Of a stretch of DNA of 64,000 nucleotides, positions 41,424-52,326 are shown piece after piece. Within the stretch, counting starts at the first letter, position 1. Each line of letters opens with the position of its first letter. The DNA lies in the NCBI RefSeq assembly GCF_015070375.1, contig NZ_JADCLL010000001.1, positions 1,118,501 to 1,182,500 of the forward strand, written 5' to 3'. Under the pieces are notes generated by a model. It did no database searches, was not told where the DNA came from, and saw only the letters and a list, made by a program, of their open reading frames with translations. Made by a program: the position numbers and the translations under genes. Origin of the DNA: Nocardioides kribbensis (GTDB lineage: Bacteria; Actinomycetota; Actinomycetes; Propionibacteriales; Nocardioidaceae).

Positions 41424-41999
41424 TCAGCCCTCCTCGCGCAGCCGGGGCGGGGTGAACTGGTCGGGGTGGAATCCGCGCTTGTCGGCGTAGAACGCCCGCA
41501 CCCGGTCCATGTCGGCCACCACGTCGCCGGTCGTGGGGAAGGTCGGACCCCAGCCGACGGTGCGGCTCGGGGCGTCGAGGAAGGCCAGGGTGATCGGCAG
41601 CCCGGTCTGCTGGGAGATCCGGTAGAAGCCCGACTTCCACAGCTCGCCGCGGCTGCGCGTGCCCTCGGCGGCGATCCCCAGCAGGAAGGTCTCGTCGACG
41701 GCGGCGTCGGCGACCAGGGCCCGGATGGTGCCGCCGGGGTCGCGCCGGTCGAGGGCCACCGCGCCGGTCGCCCGCAGCAGCGGGGCCAGCGGACCCTTGA
41801 AGAACTCCTTCTTCACCAGCAGCCGGATCTGCACGTCGCTGTCCCACGCCAGCAGCATGGTCAGCACCCAGTCCCAGTTGGAGGTGTGGGGGGCGCCGAC
41901 CAGCACCCCCTTGGTCGGCACGGTGCCGACGGTGCGCCAGCGCGCGAGGCGCAGGAGCAGTCGGGCGAGGTTCCTGCGGACGAAGAAGTGCCGGCTCAT
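41424..41999 (-). CDS. PlsC-family acyltransferase (1-acylglycerol-3-phosphate acyltransferase-like)
   Basis: A 191-residue membrane-associated acyltransferase. The catalytic motif appears as PHTSNWDW (H-x4-D), and the second motif as EGTRSRGELWKSGF. It is a short form of the LPLAT superfamily, so the acceptor could be lysophosphatidate or another lysolipid. The ATG overlaps the rdgB stop as ATGA, making it the last gene of rph-rdgB-plsC. Confidence 0.87.
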   Translation of the reverse strand: MSRHFFVRRNLARLLLRLARWRTVGTVPTKGVLVGAPHTSNWDWVLTMLLAWDSDVQIRLLVKKEFFKGPLAPLLRATGAVALDRRDPGGTIRALVADAAVDETFLLGIAAEGTRSRGELWKSGFYRISQQTGLPITLAFLDAPSRTVGWGPTFPTTGDVVADMDRVRAFYADKRGFHPDQFTPPRLREEG

Positions 42000-42634
42000 C
42001 GCACGACCGTAGCGGCGAGGACCGGTCCGAGCGCGCGCAGCGCGTGGCCGCGGTGGGAGATGGCGTCCTTCTCCTCGCGGCTCAGCTCGGCGGTGCTGCG
42101 GCCCGGCTCGTCGTCGGCCTCGAAGAGACCGTCGTAGCCGAAGCCGCCCTCGCCCCTGACCTCGCGCAGCACGCGGCCGGTCATCTCGCCGAGCACGACC
42201 TGCTCGCCGCCGGGGTGGCACAGCGCCACGGCGCACGCGAAGCGGGCCGCGCGACGCTCGTCGGGCACGTCGGAGAGCTGGGCGAGCAGCAGCGCGTTGT
42301 TGCGGGCGTCGACCTCCTCGCGGGCGACCCCGTCGCGGGGGCCCGACCACCGGGCGCTGAGGACACCCGGCATGCCGTTGAGCGCGTCGACGCAGAGCCC
42401 GGAGTCGTCGGCGACCGACGGCAGGCCCGTGGCGGCCAGGCCCGCGCGCGCCTTGAGCAGGGCGTTGCCCTGGAAGGTGGGCTGGTCCTCGACCGGCTCG
42501 TCGTAGTCGACCCCGAGGGCGGGCAGGTCGTCGAGCCCGACCACCTCCACCCCGGGCACGTGCTCGCGCAGGATGCGCTCCATCTCCTCGATCTTCTTGC
42601 GGTTGCGCGAGGCGAGGAAGATCCGGGTGCTCAC
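41996..42634 (-). CDS. rdgB: XTP/dITP diphosphatase (RdgB/HAM1)
   Basis: A 212-residue house-cleaning pyrophosphatase that hydrolyses ITP, XTP and dITP. Family marks are [13 protein letters not shown] at the N-terminus, [18 protein letters not shown] and [10 protein letters not shown]; the C-terminal [10 protein letters not shown] closes the site. The GTG start overlaps the rph stop as GTGA. The rph-rdgB pair is conserved in actinobacteria. Confidence 0.95.
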   Translation of the reverse strand: MSTRIFLASRNRKKIEEMERILREHVPGVEVVGLDDLPALGVDYDEPVEDQPTFQGNALLKARAGLAATGLPSVADDSGLCVDALNGMPGVLSARWSGPRDGVAREEVDARNNALLLAQLSDVPDERRAARFACAVALCHPGGEQVVLGEMTGRVLREVRGEGGFGYDGLFEADDEPGRSTAELSREEKDAISHRGHALRALGPVLAATVVR

Positions 42635-43353
42635 GAGCCGAGCGCCTCCTGCTGCAGGCGCGTCAGATCGGCGCAGCCCTTCTCGGCCAGGCCCAGCAGC
42701 GCGTCGAGTTCGCGGCGGTCGAGGGGCGCGCCCTCGGCGGTGCCCTGCACCTCCACGAAGCTGCCCGTGCCGGTCATCACGACGTTCATGTCGGTCTCGG
42801 CGCGCACGTCCTCGACGTAGGGCAGGTCGAGGCGGGGCACGCCGTCGATGATGCCGACGCTGACCGCCGCGACCGAGCCGGTGAGCGGGGCGCCCTTGAG
42901 CGCCCCGGTCTGGCGCAGGTGGGCGACCGCGTCGACCAGGGCGACGTAGGCACCCGTGATGGCGGCCGTGCGGGTGCCGCCGTCGGCCTGCAGCACGTCG
43001 CAGTCGAGCTGGATGGTGTTCTCGCCCAGCGCGTCGTAGTCGATGACGGCGCGCAGCGAGCGGCCGATGAGCCGGCTGATCTCGTGGGTGCGCCCGCCGA
43101 TGCGGCCCTTGACCGACTCGCGGTCGGAGCGGGTGTTGGTGGCCGCGGGGAGCATGGCGTACTCCGCGGTGACCCAGCCCTTGCCCGAGCCCTTGCGCCA
43201 GCGCGGCACCCCCTCGGAGGCCGACGCGGCGCAGAGCACCTTCGTGCGGCCGAACTCCACCAGCACCGACCCGGCGGCGTGGTCGAGCCAGTGGCGGGTG
43301 ATCGTGATCGGGCGGAGCTCGTCGTCGGCGCGGCCGTCCTCGCGTGCAGTCAT
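42631..43353 (-). CDS. rph: Ribonuclease PH
   Basis: A 240-residue phosphorolytic 3' exonuclease for tRNA maturation. Motifs: [40 protein letters not shown] and [20 protein letters not shown], all intact. ATG 43353 is seven bases after TAGGGT with no ribosome site. It heads the rph-rdgB-plsC operon. Confidence 0.96.
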   Translation of the reverse strand: MTAREDGRADDELRPITITRHWLDHAAGSVLVEFGRTKVLCAASASEGVPRWRKGSGKGWVTAEYAMLPAATNTRSDRESVKGRIGGRTHEISRLIGRSLRAVIDYDALGENTIQLDCDVLQADGGTRTAAITGAYVALVDAVAHLRQTGALKGAPLTGSVAAVSVGIIDGVPRLDLPYVEDVRAETDMNVVMTGTGSFVEVQGTAEGAPLDRRELDALLGLAEKGCADLTRLQQEALGS

Positions 43354-43360
43354 GACCGCG

Positions 43361-43366
43361 ACCCTA
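43361..43366 (-). promoter_or_regulatory. -10 element of a predicted leaderless promoter (rph)
   Basis: TAGGGT on - ends seven bases before ATG 43353. Confidence 0.6.
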
Positions 43367-43374
43367 ACGGCGCC

Positions 43375-44175
43375 TCACTTCATCTCGGCGCGCAGCAGGC
43401 GCAGGATGCCGAAGGTCAGCGGCACGACCAGCCAGATGATGCTGGCCGTGGCCAGCTGCGCCCACTCCTCGCCCGAGGGCCGGAAGTCGCCGGTGAAGAG
43501 CGGGGTCTGGGCGGTGTTGAGCTCGATCCAGGGCGTGAGGTCCTGGAACCAGCCGACGAAGGCGCCGATGATGCCCACGACGGTGGGGATGATGAGGGAG
43601 TAGACGAAGTAGCCGACGATCGCCGCCGGGGTGTTCATCAGCAGCATCGCCAGCGCGAAGCCGATCAGCACGCCGATGAGGTTGGCGAGCACGAAGTTCT
43701 GCACCTGGCTGTACTCCAGCGACCAGGACACCTCGAAGCCTCGCAGCGAGGCCAGCACCGCCCCGACCGCGGCGATCACGGCCGCGAGCACCAGCACGCC
43801 CAGGGAGATGATCAGCCCGGCGCTCAGCTTGGCCGCGACGATCCGGGGCCGTCGGGGCTCGAGGGTGAAGGTCACCAGGCCGGTGCGCTGGCCGAACTCA
43901 CCGGTGACCAGCAGGATCGGGATGATCGGCAGGAAGAACCCCAGCGTGCCGCCCATGGCGAGCAGGAAGTCGCTGAAGTCCTGGAAGCCCTCGTCGAAGA
44001 GCAGGGCGATGACCAGCATCACGACGACGCACAGCCCGACGACGCTGAGGCTGTAGGCGCGACCGGCTCGGGTGTCGAAGCTCTTGCGCAGCTCCACCGA
44101 GACCAGGCGCCCGAAGGGCACCGCGGGGGTCTGCGAGACGTCGAGGGTGGGGAGCGGGGCGGAGGTGGCGCTCAT
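43375..44175 (-). CDS. ABC-2 type transporter permease
   Basis: A 266-residue integral membrane protein with six helices (for example GTLGFFLPIIPILLVTGEFG and FVLANLIGVLIGFALAMLL), the ABC-2 exporter fold. It works with the ATPase encoded immediately upstream, the ATG overlapping its stop as ATGA. The cargo is unknown; such pairs next to two-component systems often give drug or peptide resistance. Confidence 0.85.
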   Translation of the reverse strand: MSATSAPLPTLDVSQTPAVPFGRLVSVELRKSFDTRAGRAYSLSVVGLCVVVMLVIALLFDEGFQDFSDFLLAMGGTLGFFLPIIPILLVTGEFGQRTGLVTFTLEPRRPRIVAAKLSAGLIISLGVLVLAAVIAAVGAVLASLRGFEVSWSLEYSQVQNFVLANLIGVLIGFALAMLLMNTPAAIVGYFVYSLIIPTVVGIIGAFVGWFQDLTPWIELNTAQTPLFTGDFRPSGEEWAQLATASIIWLVVPLTFGILRLLRAEMK

Positions 44176-45098
44176 GCCAGGTGTCCTTCCGTGGCGGGGG
44201 CGGGCGCGACGGCGTCACGCTGGGTGTCGGAGGTGAGCTGGAGGAAGAGGTCCTCCAGGCCGGCGGAGCCGGTGCGCAGGTCGGTGAGCACGACGCCGGC
44301 CTCGAGGGCGGCGCGGCCGACCTCGACGGCCTCGCACTCCGCGCGCAGGCCGTCGCCGGCGGGCGTGACCTCGACCCGGCGAGCGACGAGGGCGTCGGCC
44401 AGGGCCCGGTTGTCGAGCGAGGTGACGAGGGTGGAGGCGTGCTCGCCGGCCAGCAGGGTCTTCTTGTCGCCCTGGGCCACGATCCTGCCGCGCCCGATGA
44501 GGATCATCTCGTCGGCGATGATCTCGACCTCGTGCAGCAGGTGGCTGGAGAGCAGCACCGTGCCGCCGCGCTCGGCGTAGCCCTTGAGCAGGCCGCGCAT
44601 CCAGCGGATGCCGGCGGGGTCGAGGCCGTTGGCGGGCTCGTCGAGGATCAGCACCGACGGGTCGCCGAGCAGCGCGTGGGCGATGCCGAGGCGCTGCTTC
44701 ATGCCGAGGGAGTAGTTGCGCAGGCGGCGACCGGCCTCCTTGTCGTCGAGGGAGACCAGGGCGAGCATCTCGTCGACGCGCGAGGCGGGCAGCCCCATCG
44801 TCCGGGCACCGATCGTGAGGATCTCGCGCCCGGTGCGGCCCGCGTGCTGGGCCGAGGCGTCGAGGAGCACCCCGACGTGGCGGCCGGGGTTGGGGATGTC
44901 GCGGTAGAGGTGGCCGCCGATGGTGACGCGCCCGTGGGTGGGCGGGGTGAGGCCGACCATGACCCGCATGGTGGTGGTCTTGCCCGCGCCGTTGGGCCCG
45001 AGGAAGCCGGTGACCCGGCCGGGCTGGCAGGTGAAGCTGACGTCGTCGACGGCGGTGAACGCGCCGTACGTCCTGGTGAGTCCTTCGACTGAGATCAT
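44172..45098 (-). CDS. ABC-2 type transporter ATP-binding protein
   Basis: A 308-residue ATPase of the drug-exporter class. Walker A is FLGPNGAGKTTTMR, the signature YSLGMKQRLGIAHAL, Walker B VLILDEPANGLDP, and the switch His is in LLSSHLLHEVE; the C-terminal domain of about 80 residues is typical of DrrA-like proteins. ATG 45098 was chosen from the conserved MISVEGLTRTYG. A TACTTT hexamer on - (45161-45166) could be the -10 of an about 56-base leader. It is divergent from the adjacent histidine kinase. Confidence 0.92.
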   Translation of the reverse strand: MISVEGLTRTYGAFTAVDDVSFTCQPGRVTGFLGPNGAGKTTTMRVMVGLTPPTHGRVTIGGHLYRDIPNPGRHVGVLLDASAQHAGRTGREILTIGARTMGLPASRVDEMLALVSLDDKEAGRRLRNYSLGMKQRLGIAHALLGDPSVLILDEPANGLDPAGIRWMRGLLKGYAERGGTVLLSSHLLHEVEIIADEMILIGRGRIVAQGDKKTLLAGEHASTLVTSLDNRALADALVARRVEVTPAGDGLRAECEAVEVGRAALEAGVVLTDLRTGSAGLEDLFLQLTSDTQRDAVAPAPATEGHLA

Positions 45099-45213
45099 GC
45101 GACCACCCTGCCCGCCACGGCGCGGGCGCACACCGGACCCCGGGCTGCGGTGGCGTGACCAAAGTAGGGGGTGGGCGCGACCGGGGGCGCTGCCCGGCGG
45201 GGTCGCGACGCCC

Positions 45214-45219
45214 TAGCCT
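45214..45219 (+). promoter_or_regulatory. -10 element of a predicted leaderless promoter (histidine kinase)
   Basis: TAGCCT ends six bases before GTG 45226. Confidence 0.6.
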
Positions 45220-45225
45220 GGTGAC

Positions 45226-46398
45226 GTGCAGCGGCCGAACCCCGAGGACTACCAGCCGCCGCTGTCGTGGTGGCGCCACGGGTGGCGGCTGCTGCTGTGC
45301 GTGGTGATCAGTGCCATCGTGTGGCCGCAGTTCGCCCCCGAGCAGCTCGACGTCATGCCGGTGCTGTTCTGGCTCGACCTCGGCGTCGGCCTGGCGTCCT
45401 ACGTCGTGGTGGTGGGGCGCCGCCGGTGGCCGGTGACGGTGGCGGTGGCGACCAACGCGATGGCGGTGGTCTCCGGCGTGGCCGCCGGACCCGCCACGCT
45501 CGCGGCGGTCTCGATGGCCACCCGCCGCCGCCTGGTGCCGATCGTCGCGACCTCGCTGGTCGCCGTGGTGGCCTCGATGCTCTACACCGAGCTCGAGCCC
45601 TCGGCGGTCGACGACCCGTTCTGGATCTCGCTGACCGCCACGGTCATCGCGGTGGCGGCCAGCATGGGCTGGGGCATGTACATCGGCTCGCGCCGCGAGC
45701 TGCTGTGGACCCTGCGCCACCGCGCCGAGCGGGCCGAGGCCGAGCAGGAGCTGCGGGTGGGCCAGGCCCGCGGCCAGGAGCGCTCGCGCATCGCCCGCGA
45801 GATGCACGACGTGCTGGCCCACCGGATCTCGCAGATCTCGCTGCACGCCGGCGCCCTCACCTTCCGCGACGACCTCACCGCCGCCGACATGCGCGCCAGC
45901 GCCGAGGTCATCCAGACCACGGCCCACCAGGCCCTCACCGACCTGCGGACCGTGCTGGGCGTGCTGCGCGACGACGAGGGCAACGCCCTCGACGCCCCCC
46001 AGCCCACCTACGCCGACCTGCGCGCCCTGGTGGCCGACGCCGAGGCGGCCGGCCTGCGCGTGGAGTACGCCGACGACGTGCGCGCCGCCGACGGGGCCGA
46101 CGGGGTGCCCGACGCGCTCGGCCGGGCGCTCTACCGCATCGTGCAGGAGGGCATCACCAACGCCCGCAAGCACGCCCCCGGCGCGACGCTGCTGATCAGC
46201 CTCAGCGGCTCGCCCGACGACGGGATCGCCGTGGAGCTGCGCAACCGCCTCGGCTTCGCCGCCGCGGCCGCGCCTCCCGGGGCGGGCCTGGGCCTGGTCG
46301 GGCTCTCGGAGCGGGCCGCGCTGCGCGGTGGGCGCCTGGAGCACCGCCGCGACGCCGACGCCTTCGTGCTGCGGGGGTGGCTGCCGTGGGCGGCCTGA
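45226..46398 (+). CDS. NarL-type sensor histidine kinase (HisKA_3)
   Basis: A 390-residue sensor of the DesK/LiaS type. The N-terminal membrane domain has four to five helices (about 20-155), followed by a coiled linker. The HisKA_3 box IAREMHDVLAHRISQISLHA holds the phospho-acceptor His, and the HATPase part starts at ALYRIVQEGITNARKHAPGA and includes GAGLGLVGLSERA. GTG 45226 is used, at leaderless distance from TAGCCT. It partners the overlapping response regulator and probably controls the divergent ABC-2 operon. Confidence 0.9.
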   Translation: MQRPNPEDYQPPLSWWRHGWRLLLCVVISAIVWPQFAPEQLDVMPVLFWLDLGVGLASYVVVVGRRRWPVTVAVATNAMAVVSGVAAGPATLAAVSMATRRRLVPIVATSLVAVVASMLYTELEPSAVDDPFWISLTATVIAVAASMGWGMYIGSRRELLWTLRHRAERAEAEQELRVGQARGQERSRIAREMHDVLAHRISQISLHAGALTFRDDLTAADMRASAEVIQTTAHQALTDLRTVLGVLRDDEGNALDAPQPTYADLRALVADAEAAGLRVEYADDVRAADGADGVPDALGRALYRIVQEGITNARKHAPGATLLISLSGSPDDGIAVELRNRLGFAAAAAPPGAGLGLVGLSERAALRGGRLEHRRDADAFVLRGWLPWAA

Positions 46399-47060
46399 CC
46401 GGCGAGACCGCGGTGCGGGTGCTGGTGGTCGACGACGACCCCCTGGTGCGCTCGGCGCTGGTGCTGATGCTGGGCGGCCAGGAGGACCTCGAGGTCGTCG
46501 GCGAGGCCGTCGACGGCCGCGAGGCGCTGGCCCGCGTGGCCGACCTCTCCCCCGACGTCGTGCTCATGGACATCCGCATGCCGCGCCTCAACGGCCTCGA
46601 CGCCACCCGCGAGCTGCACCGCGCCCCTCACCCACCGCGGGTCATCGTGCTCACCACCTTCGACGCCGACGAGCACGTCGTGGGGGCGCTGGGCGCCGGC
46701 GCCGACGGCTTCCTGCTCAAGGACACCCCGCCGGCGCAGATCGTGGCCGCCGTGCGCTGCGTCGCGGCCGGCGACCCGATGCTCTCGCCGTCGGTGACCC
46801 GCACCCTCATCGACCGGCTGCGCGAGCAGGCGCCCGACGACCGGGAGGCCGCGGCCACGCGGCGCCTGCGCGCCCTCACCGAGCGCGAGCTCGAGGTGGC
46901 GCTGTGCGTGGGCCGGGGCCACAGCAACGCCGAGATCGCGGCGGCCCTGCACCTGTCGGTGCCGACGGTCAAGGCCCACGTCTCGCGGCTCTTCGACAAG
47001 CTCGGCGCCACCAACCGGGTGCAGATCGCCATCTGCGTGCACGACGCCGGCCTCCTCTAG
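46386..47060 (+). CDS. LuxR/NarL-family response regulator
   Basis: A 224-residue regulator. The receiver domain is VRVLVVDDDPLVRSALV with phospho-Asp62 in VVLMDIRMPRLNG and the conserved Lys in FLLKDTPP. The C-terminal LuxR HTH is LTERELEVALCVGRGHSNAE, then the recognition helix VPTVKAHVSRLFDKL. GTG 46386 overlaps the kinase stop by 13 bases; GTG 46413 is an alternative giving 215 residues. Confidence 0.92.
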   Translation: MGGLTGETAVRVLVVDDDPLVRSALVLMLGGQEDLEVVGEAVDGREALARVADLSPDVVLMDIRMPRLNGLDATRELHRAPHPPRVIVLTTFDADEHVVGALGAGADGFLLKDTPPAQIVAAVRCVAAGDPMLSPSVTRTLIDRLREQAPDDREAAATRRLRALTERELEVALCVGRGHSNAEIAAALHLSVPTVKAHVSRLFDKLGATNRVQIAICVHDAGLL

Positions 47061-47077
47061 GTCCGGTCGGGCCCGCC

Positions 47078-47854
47078 TCAGATCTCGTACGTCGTGCCCG
47101 CGGCCGCCAGCTCCACGGGCCCGTCGTAGGCGGCGACGGCCTCGGCGAGCATGTCGGCGGGGTCGAACCACGGCGGCACGTGGGTGAGCACGAGGCGGCG
47201 GGCGCGGCTGCGCGTGGCCACCTCGCCGCAGTCGGTGCCGGTGAGGTGCAGCGAGGCGGGGTTGTCGTCGCAGGAGCGGAAGGACGCCTCGGCCAGCAGC
47301 AGGTCGGCGTCGACGCTGATCTCGTCGAGCCCCGCGCAGGGGCCGGTGTCGCCGCTGTAGGCCAGGGTGGCGCCGGCCACCTCGACCCGCAGGCCGAAGG
47401 CCTCGACCGGGTGGTCCACAGGCACCGCGCGCACCGTGAAGGGGCCCACCTGCACGACCGGCTCCCAGGTGCGGAAGTCGAACTCCTCGTGCATGCCGGG
47501 GTCGACGGGCAGGTCGTAGGCCCGGGCCATCCGGTCGGCGGTGTCGGAGGGACCCCACACGGGGATCCGCGGCTGCGGGCCGGTGGGGTGGTACTTGCGC
47601 ATCACGTAGTAGCCCGACAGGTCCAGGCAGTGGTCGGCGTGCAGGTGGCTGAGCAGCACCGCGTCGACGGCGAGCGGGTCGGCGTAGCGGTGCAGGGCCC
47701 CGAGCGCGCCGCTGCCGAGGTCGAGCAGCACGCGCCAGGTGCGCGCGCCCGTGCCGTCGTCGTGCTCGGCCTCGAGCAGGTAGCAGCTGGCCGGCGAGTC
47801 GGGGCCGGGGTAGGAGCCCGAGCACCCCACGACGGTGAGCCGCATCGCGCTCAC
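47078..47854 (-). CDS. MBL-fold hydrolase, candidate orthologue of mycobacterial cAMP phosphodiesterase Rv1339
   Basis: A 258-residue metallo-beta-lactamase-fold protein. The metal motif [11 protein letters not shown] gives His70, His72, Asp74 and His75; further ligands are in [10 protein letters not shown] and VLTHVPPW. In M. tuberculosis the gene in the matching place next to murI (Rv1339) has been described as an atypical class II cAMP phosphodiesterase; by position and motif this protein may do the same, though an RNase Z-like activity is possible. GTG 47854 (GTGA with murI, GGAGGG five bases upstream) is preferred over ATG 47845. Confidence 0.82.
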   Translation of the reverse strand: MSAMRLTVVGCSGSYPGPDSPASCYLLEAEHDDGTGARTWRVLLDLGSGALGALHRYADPLAVDAVLLSHLHADHCLDLSGYYVMRKYHPTGPQPRIPVWGPSDTADRMARAYDLPVDPGMHEEFDFRTWEPVVQVGPFTVRAVPVDHPVEAFGLRVEVAGATLAYSGDTGPCAGLDEISVDADLLLAEASFRSCDDNPASLHLTGTDCGEVATRSRARRLVLTHVPPWFDPADMLAEAVAAYDGPVELAAAGTTYEI

Positions 47855-48669
47855 GCCAGCCCTCCGGCGAACTGGCTGGCGGCGTGCATCTCCGGGCCCA
47901 GGAAGCGCCGCCCGATCGACTCGAACTCCGTGGGCGAGCCGGTGGTGAGGAAGCGGTGGGAGGGCTCCCCGCCGGCGCGGGCCAGACCGGTGCGCAGCAG
48001 CATCTTGTAGACGTCCTTGCCGCACTCCTCGGCGCTGCTGACGAGGGTGACCTGGTCGCCCATGACGTAGGAGATGACGCCGGTGAGCAGGGGGTAGTGG
48101 GTGCAGCCGAGGATGAGGGTGTCGACGCCGGCGGAGGTGAGCGGGTCGAGGTACTCGTGGGCCACCGCCAGCAGCTCCTCGCCCCCGGTGACCCCGGCCT
48201 CGACGAAGTCGACGAAGCGCGGGCAGGCCCGGGTGGTGAGCTCCACGTGCGGCGCGGCGGCGAAGGCGTCGTCGTAGGCCTGGGACTCCGCGGTCGCACG
48301 GGTGCAGATCACGCCGATGCGGCCGGTGCGGCTGGCGGCGACGGCGCGGCGGGTGGCGGGCAGGATCACCTCGACCACCGGCACGTCGTAGCGCTCGCGT
48401 GCGTCGCGCAGCATCGCGGCGCTGGCGGAGTTGCAGGCGATGACGAGCGCCTTGACGCCCTGGGCCACGAGGTGGTCGAGGCACTCCAGGGCGTACTCGC
48501 GCACCTCGCCGATGGGCTTGGGGCCGTAGGGCTGGCGTGCGGTGTCGCCGACGTAGAGCACCGACTCGTGGGGCAGCTGGTCGATGACCGAGCGGGCCAC
48601 GGTCAGCCCGCCGAACCCGGAGTCGAAGATCCCGACGGGGGCGTCCGGGTCGGGGGCGAGGGGCGGCAC
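47851..48669 (-). CDS. murI: Glutamate racemase
   Basis: A 272-residue cofactor-independent racemase supplying D-glutamate for peptidoglycan. Catalytic Cys79 lies in [11 protein letters not shown] and Cys189 in [23 protein letters not shown] near residue 13 is the N-terminal mark. GTG 48669 was chosen because the family motif starts there and TAACCT lies seven bases upstream; a longer frame begins at 48705. Confidence 0.95.
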   Translation of the reverse strand: MPPLAPDPDAPVGIFDSGFGGLTVARSVIDQLPHESVLYVGDTARQPYGPKPIGEVREYALECLDHLVAQGVKALVIACNSASAAMLRDARERYDVPVVEVILPATRRAVAASRTGRIGVICTRATAESQAYDDAFAAAPHVELTTRACPRFVDFVEAGVTGGEELLAVAHEYLDPLTSAGVDTLILGCTHYPLLTGVISYVMGDQVTLVSSAEECGKDVYKMLLRTGLARAGGEPSHRFLTTGSPTEFESIGRRFLGPEMHAASQFAGGLA

Positions 48670-48676
48670 GTCGTGA

Positions 48677-48682
48677 AGGTTA
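48677..48682 (-). promoter_or_regulatory. -10 element of a predicted leaderless promoter (murI)
   Basis: TAACCT on - ends seven bases before GTG 48669. Confidence 0.6.
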
Positions 48683-48718
48683 TGTCCTGCGCGCACGCAT
48701 CGCACGACCCGGCTCGCC

Positions 48719-50243
<1,525 letters not shown>

Positions 50244-50262
50244 CGGCTCCACGCTCCGTGCG

Positions 50263-50535
50263 TCAGCCGCCGGCGACGGCCGGCAGCACGACGACCTGGT
50301 CGCCGTCGCTGAGGGGCGCCTCGAGGCCGCCGATGAAGCGGACGTCCTCGTCGTTGATGTAGACGTTGACGAAGCGGCGCAGGTCGCCGTCGTCGATGAG
50401 GCGGTCCTTGATGCCGGGGTGGTGGGCCTCGAGGTCGTCGATCAGCGCGGTCAGGCTGGCTCCCTCACCGTGGACGGCCTTCTCGCCGCCGGTGTAGGTG
50501 CGCAGGATGGTCGGGATGCGGACCTCGATGGCCAT
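50263..50535 (-). CDS. cysO: Sulfur carrier protein CysO (MoaD/ThiS fold)
   Basis: A 90-residue ubiquitin-like sulfur carrier. IRVPTILR-type opening (EVRIPTILRTYTGG), VYINDEDVRFIGGLEAPLSD and the C-terminal VLPAVAGG are those of CysO; the final Gly-Gly becomes the thiocarboxylate. The product is used by CysM and trimmed by Mec. ATG 50535 has GAGGAG upstream. Confidence 0.94.
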   Translation of the reverse strand: MAIEVRIPTILRTYTGGEKAVHGEGASLTALIDDLEAHHPGIKDRLIDDGDLRRFVNVYINDEDVRFIGGLEAPLSDGDQVVVLPAVAGG

Positions 50536-50575
50536 GGGTGGTGACTCCTCGGTGGTGGGGTGCGGTGCAGCGGGG

Positions 50576-51034
50576 TCAGGCGGGCTGGCTCGTGCGGGGC
50601 AGGGCGTCGACGACCGCGACCTCTTCCTCGGTCACCTCGCCGTCGACGATCCTGTAGGACCTGAACTCCACGGGACCGTCGTTATTCCCGTCGTCGGTGA
50701 AGCAGTCCCGGGTGCTGACCAGCACGTAGTGGGCGTTCGGCTCGCTGGCCAGGCCCACGTCGGTGCGGCTGGGGTAGGCCTCGGTGGCGGTGTGGGAGTG
50801 GTAGACGACCACCGGCTCCTCGTCGCGCGCGTCCATCTCCTTGTAGAGCTGGAAGAGGTCGGTGGAGTCGAACTCGTAGAACGTCGGGCTCCCCGCGGCG
50901 TTGACCATCTCGACCAGCCGCTCGGGGCGGTCGCTGCCCTCGGGGCCGGCGACGACGCCGCAGGCCTCGTCGGGGTGGTCGCGCTTGGCGTGGGCCACGA
51001 TGGCGTCGTAGGTCGCCCGGTCGATGGTCAGCAC
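50576..51034 (-). CDS. mec: Mec metalloprotease (JAMM/M67, CysO-cysteine peptidase)
   Basis: A 152-residue JAMM peptidase that releases cysteine from the CysO-cysteine adduct. The zinc site is complete: Glu23 in HPDEACG, and HSHTATEAYPSRTD with His79, His81, Ser89 and Asp92. GTG 51034 is six bases after TAGGCT, so this gene probably heads the mec-cysO-NYN-cysM operon as a leaderless message. Confidence 0.94.
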   Translation of the reverse strand: MLTIDRATYDAIVAHAKRDHPDEACGVVAGPEGSDRPERLVEMVNAAGSPTFYEFDSTDLFQLYKEMDARDEEPVVVYHSHTATEAYPSRTDVGLASEPNAHYVLVSTRDCFTDDGNNDGPVEFRSYRIVDGEVTEEEVAVVDALPRTSQPA

Positions 51035-51040
51035 GCGCCC

Positions 51041-51046
51041 AGCCTA
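51041..51046 (-). promoter_or_regulatory. -10 element of a predicted leaderless promoter (mec)
   Basis: TAGGCT on - ends six bases before GTG 51034. Confidence 0.6.
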
Positions 51047-51056
51047 GGGCCCCGGG

Positions 51057-52319
51057 TCAGGGCCCGGTCTCCAGGCCCAGCACCTCGTACGCCGGGGCGC
51101 CGTCGACGGTGCCGGTCACCAGCACCAGCCCGTCGGCCAGGACCCGGTCGAGGCGGCCCGGCACCTGCTCGCCGGCGAGGCGCCCGGCCCGGTCGAGCAG
51201 CCAGACGCCGTCGGCGCCCTGCACGACCACGTGGCCCAGCGTCGTGCCGAGCAGCCGCGGCGAGGCGTCGGTCAGCACCGTCGCCGGCAGGGGCGCGGTC
51301 ACCGGCCGGTCCTCGCCGGAGGCCAGCGTGGCCAGCTCGACCGCCCCGCTCTCGTGGTCGGCCTCCACCCAGGCCAGCAGCGCGTCGCCGCCGACCCCGG
51401 AGCCCGCGGCGACGCCGGTCTGGAGCTGCTCCACGCGCTCGGTCGCGGCGTCGACGAGCACGGCGCCGGCCTGACCGGGCACGGTGAGGGCGTAGACGTC
51501 GTCGGTGCCGCCGGCGAAGTAGCCCGGCTGCGGGGAGCGCCAGGTCTCCTCCCCCGTCGCGTCGTCGAGCAGCACGACCGTCTGGGCACCGGACGCGGTC
51601 GAGGGCACCGATGCCACGACCACGCCGCCGGTGGCCGCGGCGCCCGCCACGCCGTCGACCCGCCAGCGCACCTCGCCGGTGGTCAGGTCGAGGCCGAGGG
51701 TGCTCACGTCGTCGGGGCGGCCGGTCGGGTCGTCGACGCGCCCGGGTGGCGCCACCCGCACCACGACGACGTCCGACCCGACGCCGGCGGTGCGCGCCGC
51801 CAGCCCGGCCGGCGGCGACCAGCGCCACCGGTAGGACCCGTCGCCCTGCGACAGCGCCACGAGACCGCGTCGGCGCCCCTCGGCGTACGGCACGATCACG
51901 GGGAGGCCGGCGTCGCGGCCGAGGCGGGCGTCGGAGAGGTCGAGGGTGACGCGGTCGGCCCCGTCGCCCACCACCAGCGGCTGCGCGCCGGTGCGCTCCC
52001 AGCGGGTCTCCCCGGTGGCGCGGTCCACGACCTGCAGCGCGGGGCCCGACCCGTCGGAGGCGTCGCCGCGCACCAGGATCGAGCGCTCCCCCACCCCGGC
52101 CGGCACGGCAGCGCCCAGGCTGGAGTCGAGGGTGGTCCACTGCGGCTCGCCGACGACCACGGAGGGCGCGGCGACGGCCTCCGCGACGGCGGGCGACGTG
52201 GGCTGCGCGGTCGACGCGGCCTCCTCGCCCGCGGAGCACCCGGAGGCGAGCACGGCCAGCACGACCAGCGTGGCGAGCCCGGCGGCGACGGCCGACCCGG
52301 GCCGCGTGCGGGACCTCAC
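51057..52319 (-). CDS. Secreted lipoprotein with PQQ-like beta-propeller repeats
   Basis: A 420-residue exported lipoprotein. The signal peptide ends in LAVLASGC with Cys28 as lipid anchor. The mature part has repeated beta-propeller blades of the PQQ-binding-like type, with the recurrent Trp motif (VDRATGETRWERT, LDLTTGEVRWRVD, LDDATGEETWRSP). The cofactor or ligand is unknown; dehydrogenase catalytic residues are not evident. It starts seven bases after the DUF2017 gene and is probably cotranscribed with clpS. Confidence 0.82.
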   Translation of the reverse strand: MRSRTRPGSAVAAGLATLVVLAVLASGCSAGEEAASTAQPTSPAVAEAVAAPSVVVGEPQWTTLDSSLGAAVPAGVGERSILVRGDASDGSGPALQVVDRATGETRWERTGAQPLVVGDGADRVTLDLSDARLGRDAGLPVIVPYAEGRRRGLVALSQGDGSYRWRWSPPAGLAARTAGVGSDVVVVRVAPPGRVDDPTGRPDDVSTLGLDLTTGEVRWRVDGVAGAAATGGVVVASVPSTASGAQTVVLLDDATGEETWRSPQPGYFAGGTDDVYALTVPGQAGAVLVDAATERVEQLQTGVAAGSGVGGDALLAWVEADHESGAVELATLASGEDRPVTAPLPATVLTDASPRLLGTTLGHVVVQGADGVWLLDRAGRLAGEQVPGRLDRVLADGLVLVTGTVDGAPAYEVLGLETGP

Positions 52320-52326
52320 CGTCCGG

